In this document: positions 36,990-45,319 of the stretch, in pieces | How the letters are laid out: every line of letters begins with the position of its first letter | How positions within the stretch are numbered: the stretch's first letter is position 1 | NCBI RefSeq assembly: GCF_022829605.1 | Contig: NZ_JAKSYD010000046.1 | Span: 62,001-126,000 of the forward strand | Direction: 5' to 3' | Length of the DNA: 64,000 bases | Source: Methylobacterium sp. E-065 | GTDB lineage: Bacteria; Pseudomonadota; Alphaproteobacteria; Rhizobiales; Beijerinckiaceae | Position numbers and translations under genes: made by a program | The notes under the pieces: model-generated | Database searches by the model: none | Told to the model about the DNA's origin: nothing | What the model saw: only the letters and a program-made list of their open reading frames with translations

Positions 36990-38309
36990 ATGGCTACCGA
37001 CATCCTCGTCCCGACCCTCGGCGAATCCGTGAGCGAGGCCACCATCGGCCGGTGGTTCAAGAAGCCCGGCGACATCGTCGCGGCCGACGAGCCGATCGTC
37101 GAACTCGAGACCGACAAGGTCACCCTGGAGGTCAACGCCCCGGCGGCGGGCCAGCTCGGTGAGATCCTGGTGAAGGACGGCGAGACCGTGGAGCCCGGCG
37201 CCCTGCTCGGCTCGATCGTCGAGGCGGGCGCCGGCGTGGCACCAGCCAAGAAGGCGGCTCCGAAAGCGGCCACTGAGACCAAGGCCGAGAGCCGAAGCGA
37301 GGCCCCGAAGGCCGCTTCCCCCGCCAAGGCCGAGGCGCCAGCCCAGGAATCTTCCGCCGGCTACGGCAATCACGGCGAAGCGGGGGCCCCCGCAGCCCAG
37401 CAGCGCCCGGTCGGCGACAACGGCCCGGCGGTGGCCAAGCTCGCCCGCGAATCCGGCGTCGATCCGTCGGGCGTGAACGGCTCCGGCAAGGACGGCCGGG
37501 TCACCAAGGGCGACATGCTCGGCGCCATCGCCAAGGGTCCGGCTCCGTCCGCGCCCGCCAAGGAGGCCCGCCCGACCCTGCCGCGGGCACCCTCCGCGCC
37601 GGACGATGCGTCGCGCGAGGAGCGCGTGCGCATGACCAAGCTTCGCCAGACCATCGCGCGCCGCCTGAAGGACGCGCAGGACACGGCGGCGATGCTGACC
37701 ACGTTCAATGACGTGGACATGTCGGCCGTGATGGCCATGCGCAGCCAGTACAAGGACATCTTCGAGAAGAAGCACGGCACGAAGCTCGGCTTCATGGGCT
37801 TCTTCACCAAAGCGGTGATCGGCGCCCTCAAGGATGTGCCGGCGGTCAATGCCGAGATCGACGGACAGGATCTCGTCTACAAGAACTACTACCACATCGG
37901 CATCGCGGTCGGGACCGATAAGGGCCTCGTCGTGCCGGTCGTGCGCAATGCCGACGACCTGTCGATCGCCGGCATCGAGAAGACTATTGCGGGCTTCGGC
38001 AAGAAGGCGCGCGACGGCAAGCTGTCCATCGAGGACATGCAGGGCGGCACCTTCACGATCACCAACGGCGGCATCTACGGCTCGCTGATGTCGACGCCGA
38101 TCCTCAACGCGCCGCAATCGGGCATCCTCGGCATGCACCGCATCGAGGAGCGCCCGGTGGTCCGTGCCGGCAAGATCGAAGCGCGTCCGATGATGTACCT
38201 CGCGCTGTCATACGATCACCGGATCGTCGACGGTAAGGAGGCCGTGACCTTCCTGGTGCGGGTCAAGGAGGCGCTGGAGGACCCGGCGCGGCTCGTACTG
38301 GATCTCTGA
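36990..38309 (+). CDS. sucB: Dihydrolipoyllysine succinyltransferase (2-oxoglutarate dehydrogenase E2)
   Basis: A 439-residue E2 core. The lipoyl domain (1-77) has Lys43 in ETDKVTLEV as lipoylation site. An Ala/Pro/Lys-rich linker follows. The peripheral subunit-binding domain has [15 protein letters not shown] and [12 protein letters not shown] (about 150-185). The catalytic domain (about 210-439) ends with His410 and Asp414 in [13 protein letters not shown]. It accepts the succinyl group from E1 and passes it to CoA. The start ATG at 36990 gives the standard N-terminus. Intact. Confidence 0.97.
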   Translation: MATDILVPTLGESVSEATIGRWFKKPGDIVAADEPIVELETDKVTLEVNAPAAGQLGEILVKDGETVEPGALLGSIVEAGAGVAPAKKAAPKAATETKAESRSEAPKAASPAKAEAPAQESSAGYGNHGEAGAPAAQQRPVGDNGPAVAKLARESGVDPSGVNGSGKDGRVTKGDMLGAIAKGPAPSAPAKEARPTLPRAPSAPDDASREERVRMTKLRQTIARRLKDAQDTAAMLTTFNDVDMSAVMAMRSQYKDIFEKKHGTKLGFMGFFTKAVIGALKDVPAVNAEIDGQDLVYKNYYHIGIAVGTDKGLVVPVVRNADDLSIAGIEKTIAGFGKKARDGKLSIEDMQGGTFTITNGGIYGSLMSTPILNAPQSGILGMHRIEERPVVRAGKIEARPMMYLALSYDHRIVDGKEAVTFLVRVKEALEDPARLVLDL

Positions 38310-38359
38310 GCGGCGTCCAGGCGCCGTGACGTCGGCATCGATCGGAGGCGGCCTGATCG

Positions 38360-38614
38360 ATGCCGACCATCGCCATCGTCGAGGGGGTTCGGATCATGAT
38401 CTTCCTCAACGATCATCTGCCTCCCCACCTGCACGCGCTGTTTGCCGGGTAGGAAGCCAAGCTTTCGATTGCCACCGGTGAAGTCCTCAGCGGAAAGCTG
38501 TCGCGCACGAAACTCAAGGCGGTCCAGATGTGGCTGGATGCCGATCGCGAACAGGTCTCCTACATCTGGCGGGAGATTCGGGCCGGCCGCTACAGTGGAG
38601 GGATGATCGCGTGA
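38360..38614 (+). pseudogene. DUF4160-family gene with an internal stop codon
   Basis: Reading from the ATG at 38360 gives a typical DUF4160 protein, MPTIAIVEGVRIMIFLNDH then PPHLHALFAG, but codon 31 (38450-38452) is TAG. The frame resumes directly as EAKLSIATGEVLSGKLSRTK and runs to TGA at 38612-38614. One base change (for instance from GAG) would restore an 84-residue protein. It overlaps the DUF2442 gene by 4 nt. Such pairs resemble toxin-antitoxin modules by arrangement. Either it is a recent pseudogene or it makes a 30-residue peptide. Confidence 0.8.
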
Positions 38615-38925
38615 CACATCATCGGGTCTCCGCCGTACAGGCTCTGGATTATCCGGCGCTCCGCGTCACGTTCGACGACGGCCTCGAAGGTGTTCTCGAC
38701 CTGTCGGACCTGATCGCCGAAGCTCCCGTCTTCGCGCCGCTGAAGGATGAAGCCTATTTCCGGACGGTCGCAGTCGGTGAGCAGGGCTGGACCTTCGGCT
38801 GGAACCTCGATGGCGAGGGGAAAGAGATCGATTTTTGTCCCGACGCGACTCGGATCCGGATCGAGACCCAGATCGTGGAGGATCTGGCGGATCGGTTCGA
38901 GAGGAAGCACATCGCAGCCGCATGA
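38611..38925 (+). CDS. DUF2442 domain protein
   Basis: A 104-residue protein with GTG start overlapping the end of the DUF4160 frame (GTGA). It has the DUF2442 features: HRVSAVQALDYPALRVTFDDG, LDLSDLIAEAPVFAPLKD, and WNLDGEGKEIDFCPDATRI. Family members are small, often encoded next to DUF4160 proteins, and sometimes predicted to be the antitoxin-like partner. Here the partner is broken, so this gene may be an orphan. Its stop overlaps the SDR start (ATGA). Confidence 0.82.
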   Translation: MTHHRVSAVQALDYPALRVTFDDGLEGVLDLSDLIAEAPVFAPLKDEAYFRTVAVGEQGWTFGWNLDGEGKEIDFCPDATRIRIETQIVEDLADRFERKHIAAA

Positions 38926-39683
38926 GTGAGCCGATGAACAGAACCAGCGTCGCCATCGTGACCGGCGGCAGCCGCGGCATAGGCCGGGCCGTCTCGCTGC
39001 TGCTGGCCGAGCGCGGCTACGCGGTCTGCCTGAGCTACGTGTCGGATGCCGCCGCGGCGCAAGGCGTGGTCGATGCGATCACCGCCCAGGGCGGCCGGGC
39101 GCTCGCCGTACGGGGCGATGTCGGCAGCGAGGCCGACGTGATCGCTCTGTTCCAGGCCGCCGACGCGCTCGGCCCGCTCAAGGCGCTGGTCAACAATGCC
39201 GGCGTGGTCGATGTGAAGGCGGACGTCGCCGACATGAGCCTCGCCCGGCTCCAGCGGATGATGAACACCAACGTGGTCGGCAGCTTCCTGTGTGCCCGCG
39301 AGGCGGTGCGGCGGATGTCGACCAAGCGTGGCGGGGCAGGGGGCGCGATCGTCAACCTGTCCTCGGTGGCGGCGCGCCTCGGCGGTCCTGGCCAGTTCGT
39401 GGATTACGCCGCCTCAAAGGGCGCGATCGATTCATTGACGATCGGCCTCGCCCGCGAGGTTGCGGGGGAGGGGATCCGCGTCAACGCGGTGGCGCCCGGC
39501 ATTATCGCCACCGAGATCCACGCCAGCGGCGGCGAGCCCGACCGGGTGGAGCGTCTCGGCCCGGCTGTCCCGCTGGGCCGCGCCGGCACTGCCGAGGAGG
39601 TCGCCGCGCCGATCGTGTGGCTCCTCTCGGAGGAAGCCTCCTACACCACGGGCGCCATCCTCGATATCGGCGGCGGCCGCTGA
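38922..39683 (+). CDS. Short-chain dehydrogenase/reductase
   Basis: A 253-residue classical SDR resembling 3-oxoacyl-ACP reductase or glucose dehydrogenase types. NAD(P) motif TGGSRGIG is near residue 14, NNAG near 90, and catalytic Ser-Tyr-Lys in NLSSVAAR and YAASKGA. ILDIGGGR is the usual C-terminal end. The ATG at 38922 overlaps the DUF2442 stop, with MNRTSVAIV at 38934 as an alternative start. It lies between sucB and lpd and probably shares their transcript. Substrate unknown. Confidence 0.88.
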   Translation: MSEPMNRTSVAIVTGGSRGIGRAVSLLLAERGYAVCLSYVSDAAAAQGVVDAITAQGGRALAVRGDVGSEADVIALFQAADALGPLKALVNNAGVVDVKADVADMSLARLQRMMNTNVVGSFLCAREAVRRMSTKRGGAGGAIVNLSSVAARLGGPGQFVDYAASKGAIDSLTIGLAREVAGEGIRVNAVAPGIIATEIHASGGEPDRVERLGPAVPLGRAGTAEEVAAPIVWLLSEEASYTTGAILDIGGGR

Positions 39684-39745
39684 TCCTCACCTGACTTATC
39701 CTTGCCCGTCCCGCACGCGGCACGACCGACCGGAAGCGAACCTGC

Positions 39746-41149
39746 ATGTCCTACGATCTCGTCGTCATCGGCACCGGCCCCGGCGGCTATGTCTGCGCGA
39801 TCCGCGCGGCGCAGCTCGGCCTGAGGACCGCCGTGGTCGAGAAGCGCGCCACACACGGCGGCACCTGCCTCAATGTCGGCTGCATCCCGTCGAAGGCGCT
39901 GCTCCACGCCTCCGAGGCCTTCGAGGAGGCGACCAAGCACTTCGCCGATCTCGGCATCGAGGTCAGCGGCGTGAAGCTCGATCTCAAGAAGATGATGAGC
40001 TTCAAGGCCGAGGGCGTGGCCGGCAACACCAAGGGCGTCGAGTTCCTGCTCAAGAAGAACAAGGTCGAGACCTTCCACGGCACCGGCCGGATCGCAGGCG
40101 CCGGCCGCGTCGAGGTCGTGTCCGAGGATGGCGGCAACCAGATGCTCGAGACCAAGAGCATCGTCATCGCCACCGGCTCGGACGTGACGCGCCTGCCGGG
40201 CGTAACCATCGACGAGACGGTCGTGGTCTCCTCCACAGGCGCCCTCGAACTCGACCGGGTGCCGAAGAAGCTCCTCGTGATCGGCGCCGGCGTGATCGGG
40301 TTGGAGCTCGGCTCGGTCTGGCGGCGCCTGGGCGCCGAGGTCATTGTTGTCGAGTATCTGGACCGGGTGCTCCCCGGGATGGACGGCGAAGTCGGCAAGC
40401 AGTTCCAGCGGATCCTGACCAAGCAGGGCATCGCCTTCAAGCTCTCCACCAAGGTGACCGGCGTCGAGGTCGGCAAGAAGGGTGGCGCAACCGTTACGGT
40501 CGAGCCGGCCGCGGGCGGCGCAGCGGAGACGCTCCAGGCCGACGTCGTTCTCGTGGCAATCGGCCGGGTGCCCTACACGGAAGGCCTGGGCCTCGACACG
40601 GTCGGCGTGCAGCGGGACGACAAGGGCCGGATCCAGACGGATTCGCACTACGCCACCAACGTCACCGGCATCTATGCCATCGGCGACGTGATCGCCGGCC
40701 CGATGCTGGCCCACAAGGCCGAGGACGAGGGCGTCGCCATCGCCGAGATGCTGGCCGGCCAGTCCGGCCACGTGAATTACGGCGTGATCCCGAACGTGGT
40801 CTACACGTTCCCGGAAGTCGCCTCGGTTGGCAAGACCGAAGAGGAATTGACGAAGGACGGCATCGCCTACAATGCCGGCAAATTCCCCTTCACGGCGAAC
40901 GGCCGGGCCAAGGCCAACGGCACCACGGAGGGGTTCGTGAAGGTGCTGGCCGATGCCCAGACCGACCGGGTGCTCGGCGTCCACATCGTCGGGGCCGATG
41001 CTGGCAACCTGATCGCCGAGGTCGCGGTGGCCATGGAGTTCGGCGCTTCGTCCGAGGACATCGCCCGCACCTGCCACGCCCACCCGACGCTAACCGAGGC
41101 CGTGAAGGAAGCCGCGCTCGCGGTGAACAAGCGCGCCATCCACGTCTGA
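39746..41149 (+). CDS. lpdA: Dihydrolipoyl dehydrogenase (E3)
   Basis: A 467-residue flavoprotein disulfide reductase. FAD site [15 protein letters not shown], redox cysteines Cys41 and Cys46 in [16 protein letters not shown] site [13 protein letters not shown], and the C-terminal His-Glu pair in [11 protein letters not shown]. It reoxidises dihydrolipoamide of SucB and transfers electrons to NAD. It closes the TCA cluster, 62 nt after the SDR gene. An alphaproteobacterium usually has another lpd for pyruvate dehydrogenase; this copy serves the SucAB complex by position. Confidence 0.96.
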   Translation: MSYDLVVIGTGPGGYVCAIRAAQLGLRTAVVEKRATHGGTCLNVGCIPSKALLHASEAFEEATKHFADLGIEVSGVKLDLKKMMSFKAEGVAGNTKGVEFLLKKNKVETFHGTGRIAGAGRVEVVSEDGGNQMLETKSIVIATGSDVTRLPGVTIDETVVVSSTGALELDRVPKKLLVIGAGVIGLELGSVWRRLGAEVIVVEYLDRVLPGMDGEVGKQFQRILTKQGIAFKLSTKVTGVEVGKKGGATVTVEPAAGGAAETLQADVVLVAIGRVPYTEGLGLDTVGVQRDDKGRIQTDSHYATNVTGIYAIGDVIAGPMLAHKAEDEGVAIAEMLAGQSGHVNYGVIPNVVYTFPEVASVGKTEEELTKDGIAYNAGKFPFTANGRAKANGTTEGFVKVLADAQTDRVLGVHIVGADAGNLIAEVAVAMEFGASSEDIARTCHAHPTLTEAVKEAALAVNKRAIHV

Positions 41150-41174
41150 GAACCTGTTCGAGCCGTAAGATACC

Positions 41175-41281
41175 GGGTTTCCAAAGGGCTTCATCCCTTT
41201 GGCGGGTTCTTAGGGCAGAGCCCTAAGATCTTGACCCGGGCTCCGCCATGGACCCGCGAAAGGTCTCGACCTTTCGAAACC
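41175..41281. repeat. Four-hairpin palindromic repeat, copy B
   Basis: The same layout as copy A (255-375): GGTTTC start, GAAACC end and the same order of stems. Stem 1 is CCAAAGGG/CCCTTTGG. Stem 2 is CTTAGGGC/GCCCTAAG, with changes on both arms relative to GTCAGGGC/GCCCTGAC. Stem 4 is CGAAAGGT/ACCTTTCG, again compensated. Stem 3 has two mismatches. It fills the space between the convergent 3' ends of lpdA and the receiver-domain gene. Confidence 0.85.
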
Positions 41282-41310
41282 GTGACCTGGTCCATCCCCA
41301 CGGCGCGGGA

Positions 41311-42171
41311 TCAGGCGATCTTGCGCCGGGCGTTCGGTAGATCGACGATCCGCAGCAGCGCGCTCGGCGCCGGCGGCGCCGTCAGCGCGTTCAGGAGATA
41401 CGGCCGGCGCAGGCCCAGCGCGTTGTGCAGGGCAAGGTCGATGTCGCGTGCGTAGAACGGCATCCGCAGCACCGCGTCGACACCAAAATAGCGGCCCGCC
41501 TGAGCAACCGACTCCGGCTCGGAGGTGGTCAGGAGGGTGATGCGGGTGGCCAGGCCCAGAGGCTGGATCTGGCAGGCGAGTTCCAGCCCGTCGATGCCGG
41601 TGAGCTTCACGTCGATGAACGCAAAGTCATAGGCCGCGAGCTTCAGGAGCTTGAGGGCGTGGCGGCCGTCATCCGTCTCGTCGAGTTCGATGGTGAAGCC
41701 GCTTCGGGCCACGACCCGGCTGATCGCCGAACGCCCGGCCGGAGACGAGCAGGCGAGCAGCGCCCGCGTCGGCGCCCGACGGCGGGCATTGGCGTGGAGC
41801 AATTGCTCGATATGGCTCGGGTCGAGGGGCGTCTTGAGCACCTCATAGGCGCCGAGGCTCGTGGCGATCTCCTGCCATTGGGCGAGAACACGGTTGGCCA
41901 CGAGGACCAGGCAGGGCGGCTCCGCGCCCGCGCGCCGCGCCACCGCGACCGCCTCGGGCCCGCTCAGATCTTCCAGCTGGAGGCCGACGAAGGCCAGGGT
42001 CGGTCGATGCCGGAGGAAGATGTCGCACAAAGCCTGACCGGACGTCGCCTCGTCGATCACGGCCGTGGGATCGAATCGCTGGACCACATCACCGAGCGCT
42101 GCCCGGCGGCCCGCGTCACAATCCGCGATCACGACCCGTATGGGCGTCCGCGCCTCCGCAAGCTCCATCAC
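41311..42171 (-). CDS. Protein with two receiver domains, each missing catalytic residues
   Basis: A 286-residue protein of two CheY-like receivers and no output domain. Receiver 1 (about 10-125) keeps acidic residues in VIADCDAGRR and Lys113, but the phospho-acceptor position reads AFVGLQLEDLSG, with Gly63 in place of Asp. Receiver 2 (about 135-255) keeps the phospho-site Asp187 in FAFIDVKLTGIDG, but its first strand (ALLACSS) lacks the acidic pair and the usual Lys-Pro is Met237-Pro (VLRMPF). So neither domain has a full catalytic set. It could be a phospho-independent scaffold or use the second Asp with altered kinetics. It stands alone next to xerC. Confidence 0.75.
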   Translation of the reverse strand: MMELAEARTPIRVVIADCDAGRRAALGDVVQRFDPTAVIDEATSGQALCDIFLRHRPTLAFVGLQLEDLSGPEAVAVARRAGAEPPCLVLVANRVLAQWQEIATSLGAYEVLKTPLDPSHIEQLLHANARRRAPTRALLACSSPAGRSAISRVVARSGFTIELDETDDGRHALKLLKLAAYDFAFIDVKLTGIDGLELACQIQPLGLATRITLLTTSEPESVAQAGRYFGVDAVLRMPFYARDIDLALHNALGLRRPYLLNALTAPPAPSALLRIVDLPNARRKIA

Positions 42172-42321
42172 GACCGTCCGTGCCGACCCACCCCGTAACG
42201 GTCAGAATGGGCGCCGATGGTGACGAAGCCCTTAAAGAAAACGGATGTTCACCGTTATAGCCGACCGGCTTACTGTTCTGGAGACAATCGGCCGCCGAAT
42301 TCGCAAGAATAGCAATCTAGA

Positions 42322-43290
42322 TTAGCGTCCAGCCCGGGGATGCGCGGCCGCATAGGCGCTCATCAGCCGGGCGGCATCGACCTGGGTGTAGAGCTGCGTG
42401 GTCGACAGCGAGGCATGGCCGAGGAGTTCCTGGATTGCACGCAGTTCCCCCTGCCGGGCGAGGAGATGGGTCGCGAAGGAGTGGCGCAGGGCATGGGGCG
42501 TGGCGCTCTCCGGCAGGCCGAGGGTGCCCCGGGCACGGGCGACCGTGTACTGGATGATCCGCGGCGAGAGCGGGCCGCCGCGGGCGCCGACGAACAGGGG
42601 CCCCTCCGGCGGCAGCGGAAGCGGGCAGGCGGCGAGGTAGTCGGCGACCGCCTGCGCGACCACCGGCAGGATCGGCACCATGCGCTGCTTGCCGCCCTTG
42701 CCCAGCACGGTGACCTGATCGACGCCCGGCAGCGGGGCATCGCGGCGGGTGAGACCCAGGGCCTCCGAGATACGCAACCCGGCGCCGTACAGCAGGGCCA
42801 GTACGGCGGCATCCCGGGCGAGCACCCAGGGCTCGCGCTCCTCGCCGGCGCGGATTCCCGTATCGGTGAGCGCCACCGCGGCGGAGACCGGCAGGGGGCG
42901 GGGCAGCCGTCGCGGAACCTTCGGCGAGCGCACGCCACCTAGCGCCGAAACGGTGCCGTGGCCCTCGCGCTCCAGGAAGCGCGCGAAGGACCGCAGCCCC
43001 GCCAGCATGCGCATCAGCGAGCGCCCGGAAACCTCGTCGGCCCGACGCGCCGCCATGAAGGCGCGGATGTCGCGTACCTTCAGGGCAACCAGCATCGGGA
43101 TCGTCGGCGTGCCCAGCCGCCCGGCAAGGTGGTGGAGGAACTGGCGCAGGTCGCGCCCGTAGGCCTCGACGGTGTTGGGCGCCATCCGCCGCTCGCGCGC
43201 CAGCCCGTCGAGCCACGCCAAGACCACGGCGCGCAAGCGCGCGTCGCCGGGGAACAGCAACAGGTCGTCGGTGGAGGCGTGCGCGTTCAT
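42322..43290 (-). CDS. xerC: Tyrosine recombinase XerC
   Basis: A 322-residue tyrosine recombinase. The N-terminal core-binding domain (about 20-110) includes [17 protein letters not shown]. Catalytic residues are Arg173 (GLRISEAL), Lys198 (VLGKGGKQR), His266 and Arg269 ([12 protein letters not shown]), His292 ([10 protein letters not shown]) and nucleophile Tyr301. The motifs and length match chromosomal XerC, which resolves chromosome dimers at dif with XerD, rather than a phage integrase. The ATG at 43290 is preferred over an upstream frame extension. Confidence 0.92.
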   Translation of the reverse strand: MNAHASTDDLLLFPGDARLRAVVLAWLDGLARERRMAPNTVEAYGRDLRQFLHHLAGRLGTPTIPMLVALKVRDIRAFMAARRADEVSGRSLMRMLAGLRSFARFLEREGHGTVSALGGVRSPKVPRRLPRPLPVSAAVALTDTGIRAGEEREPWVLARDAAVLALLYGAGLRISEALGLTRRDAPLPGVDQVTVLGKGGKQRMVPILPVVAQAVADYLAACPLPLPPEGPLFVGARGGPLSPRIIQYTVARARGTLGLPESATPHALRHSFATHLLARQGELRAIQELLGHASLSTTQLYTQVDAARLMSAYAAAHPRAGR

Positions 43291-43389
43291 GGTGCCAATC
43301 GACCGGATCAGCCTTGCGGGAGACTTAACGCAGCCCACCGTTCAGGCCCGAAACTCGCCTCATGCGCGACGCCGTGCCAAGCTTTGACC

Positions 43390-43710
43390 ATGACCCTCCT
43401 CGCTTATGCCGGCGCCGCCCTCGCGGAGATCGCCGGATGCTTCGCGTTCTGGTCCTGGCTCCGGGTCGGTCGCTCCCCTCTGTGGGTGCTGCCGGGCGTC
43501 GCATCGCTGGTGCTGTTCGCCTTTCTGCTGACCCTGGTGGACAGCCCGGCGGCGGGTCGTGCTTTCGCGGCCTATGGTGGCGTCTACATCGCAGCCTCGG
43601 TCCTGTGGCTGTGGCTCGTAGAGGGCCAGCGGCCGGACCGCTGGGATCTCACGGGGGGCGCGATCTGCCTCGTCGGCACGGCGATCATCCTGCTCGGCCG
43701 CCGGCCCTGA
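43390..43710 (+). CDS. ynfA: YnfA-family membrane protein (UPF0060)
   Basis: A 106-residue four-helix membrane protein: [20 protein letters not shown] with the membrane-embedded Glu, then [43 protein letters not shown] and a last helix. These are the marks of YnfA/UPF0060, relatives of small multidrug resistance transporters. Physiological substrate unknown. It converges with the AhpD-like gene, whose stop follows directly. Confidence 0.92.
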   Translation: MTLLAYAGAALAEIAGCFAFWSWLRVGRSPLWVLPGVASLVLFAFLLTLVDSPAAGRAFAAYGGVYIAASVLWLWLVEGQRPDRWDLTGGAICLVGTAIILLGRRP

Positions 43711-44283
43711 TCAGCGGCCCATCGCGTAGAATTCGTCGTTCGGGCGCAGGTCCGTCACGCTGGCGATCCGGTTCGAAAGGGCGAAGAGGGCGGTGATCGA
43801 GGCGATGTCCCAGATGTCGTCCGGGCTGAACCCGTGCCCGGCCAGCGCGGCGTGATCCTCCGCCCCGACGGCTTGGGAGCGGGTTGCTACCTTGACCGCA
43901 AAATCCAGCATGGCGCGCTGGCGCGGGGTGATGTCGGCCTTGGCGTAGTTGATGGCGATCTGGTCGGCGATCCGCGGGTTCTTGGCCCGGACCCGCAGGA
44001 TCGCCCCGTGGGCCACGACGCAGTACAGGCAATCGTTGGCCGCGCTGGTAGCGACCACGATCATCTCGCGCTCGGCCTTGGTCAGGCCGCCGGGCCGGTC
44101 CATCAGCGCGTCGTGATAGGCCATAAAAGCGCGGAACTCCTCCGGCCGATGCGCCAGCGCCAGGAAGATGTTGGGCACGAAGCCCGCCTTCTCCTGCACG
44201 AGGGCGATGCGGACGCGCAGATCCTCCGGCATGTCGGAGAGCTTCAGCACCGGGAAGCGGCTGATCGGGGTGTCCGCGCTCAT
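43711..44283 (-). CDS. AhpD-like / carboxymuconolactone decarboxylase-family peroxidase-related protein
   Basis: A 190-residue all-helical protein with the AhpD-type active site CLYCVVAHGA (Cys-xx-Cys with downstream His), preceded by LTKAEREMIVVATSAAND and followed by YAKADITPRQRAMLDFAVKV. It has the N-terminal SRFPVLKLSDMPEDLRVRI of the uncharacterised peroxidase-related branch. Such proteins reduce hydroperoxides using thiols or act as adaptors. The ATG at 44283 is chosen for this family-like N-terminus. It diverges from ruvC with a 90-nt gap. Confidence 0.88.
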   Translation of the reverse strand: MSADTPISRFPVLKLSDMPEDLRVRIALVQEKAGFVPNIFLALAHRPEEFRAFMAYHDALMDRPGGLTKAEREMIVVATSAANDCLYCVVAHGAILRVRAKNPRIADQIAINYAKADITPRQRAMLDFAVKVATRSQAVGAEDHAALAGHGFSPDDIWDIASITALFALSNRIASVTDLRPNDEFYAMGR

Positions 44284-44373
44284 GATCGTCCTCACGAAAT
44301 CCGCGTCTTGGTGAAACCAAGCGTTCACGATACGTACGGCAGCCTCGGGCCGTTCGTCGAGCCGTGGAGCATC

Positions 44374-44997
44374 ATGACCAGCCCCGTCCGCATCCTCGGG
44401 ATCGATCCCGGGCTCCGCCGCACCGGCTGGGGCCTGATCACTGCGCAGGGGTCCAAGCTCACCTACGGCGCGTGCGGTGTCGTCACCTCGGACGGCGACC
44501 TGCCCCTGGCCCTGCGGCTGCGTGAGCTGTTCGAGGGGATCGGCCGCATCGTCGAGAGCCAGCAGCCCGACGAGGTCGCCGTGGAGGAGACCTTCGTCAA
44601 CAAGGACGCGCAGGCGACGCTTAAGCTCGGCCATGCCCGCGCCATGGCGCTGGTGGTGCCGGCACTCGCCGGGCTGCCGGTGTTCGAATACGCCGCCAAC
44701 CTGATCAAGAAGACCGTGGCGGGCTCCGGCCACGCCGAGAAGGTGCAGATCCAGGCGATGGTGCGCTTCCTGCTGCCGAAGGCCGAGTTCCGCGTGGCCG
44801 ACGCCGCCGACGCGCTGGCGATCGCCATCACCCATGCCAGCCACCGGGACTCGCACGCGCTCCGCAAGGCGCACATGCCGGCGGGCAAGCGCCGCAGCCT
44901 CACGGGCCAAGCGGCCGCGGGGCAAGGGCTCGAAGGGAAAGGGTTTTCCGCCGCAGCCGCCGCGCGCATCGAGGCGGCGCTGGCGAAACAAGGCTGA
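44374..44997 (+). CDS. ruvC: Holliday junction resolvase RuvC
   Basis: A 207-residue RNase-H-fold endonuclease. The first catalytic Asp is Asp11 in ILGIDPGLRRTGWG, the Glu pair is in VAVEETFVNKD, and the last acidic residues are in RVADAADALAIAITHA. It cuts four-way junctions in recombination. The C-terminal ~35 residues (after HASHR) form a basic and Ala/Gly-rich tail longer than in E. coli. ruvA and ruvB, which often follow ruvC in relatives, do not; a tRNA gene and a helicase gene do. Confidence 0.95.
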   Translation: MTSPVRILGIDPGLRRTGWGLITAQGSKLTYGACGVVTSDGDLPLALRLRELFEGIGRIVESQQPDEVAVEETFVNKDAQATLKLGHARAMALVVPALAGLPVFEYAANLIKKTVAGSGHAEKVQIQAMVRFLLPKAEFRVADAADALAIAITHASHRDSHALRKAHMPAGKRRSLTGQAAAGQGLEGKGFSAAAAARIEAALAKQG

Positions 44998-45014
44998 CGG
45001 GATTGGGATCGACT

Positions 45015-45098
45015 TGGTGGGGGAAGTAGGACTCGAACCTACGAAGCTTACGCAGCGGATTTACAGTCCGCCCCCTTTGCCGCTCGGGACATTCCCCC
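45015..45098 (-). tRNA. tRNA-Tyr (anticodon GTA)
   Basis: Read on the minus strand it begins GGGGGAATGTCCCGAGCGGC and ends TTCGAGTCCTACTTCCCCCA then CCA. The acceptor stem GGGGGAA/TTCCCCC is perfect, the anticodon loop is CTGTAAA (GTA, Tyr), and a long variable arm marks a class II tRNA. The 3' CCA is encoded. It is 84 nt long and complete, with no sign of an integrated element at its 3' end. Confidence 0.96.
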
Positions 45099-45319
45099 AA
45101 GGCGGGTTTTTTCGCCCGCGGCGCCCTTATGGTGAGGGGTGGGCCGGGTGTCAACGCTTCTCGTGCGCCGATCCGGCACCGGGCTGTGCAGCGCCGCTCC
45201 GCTGACACGCAGCCGTACCACCCGTCCGGAAGAAAACGCGAACGTTCCGCGACGGAAGGGATTCACAAAGGAATCGCGATCGGCCACGGTGGGCCTATGT
45301 CGCCCTGCTTCGTCGGCCA

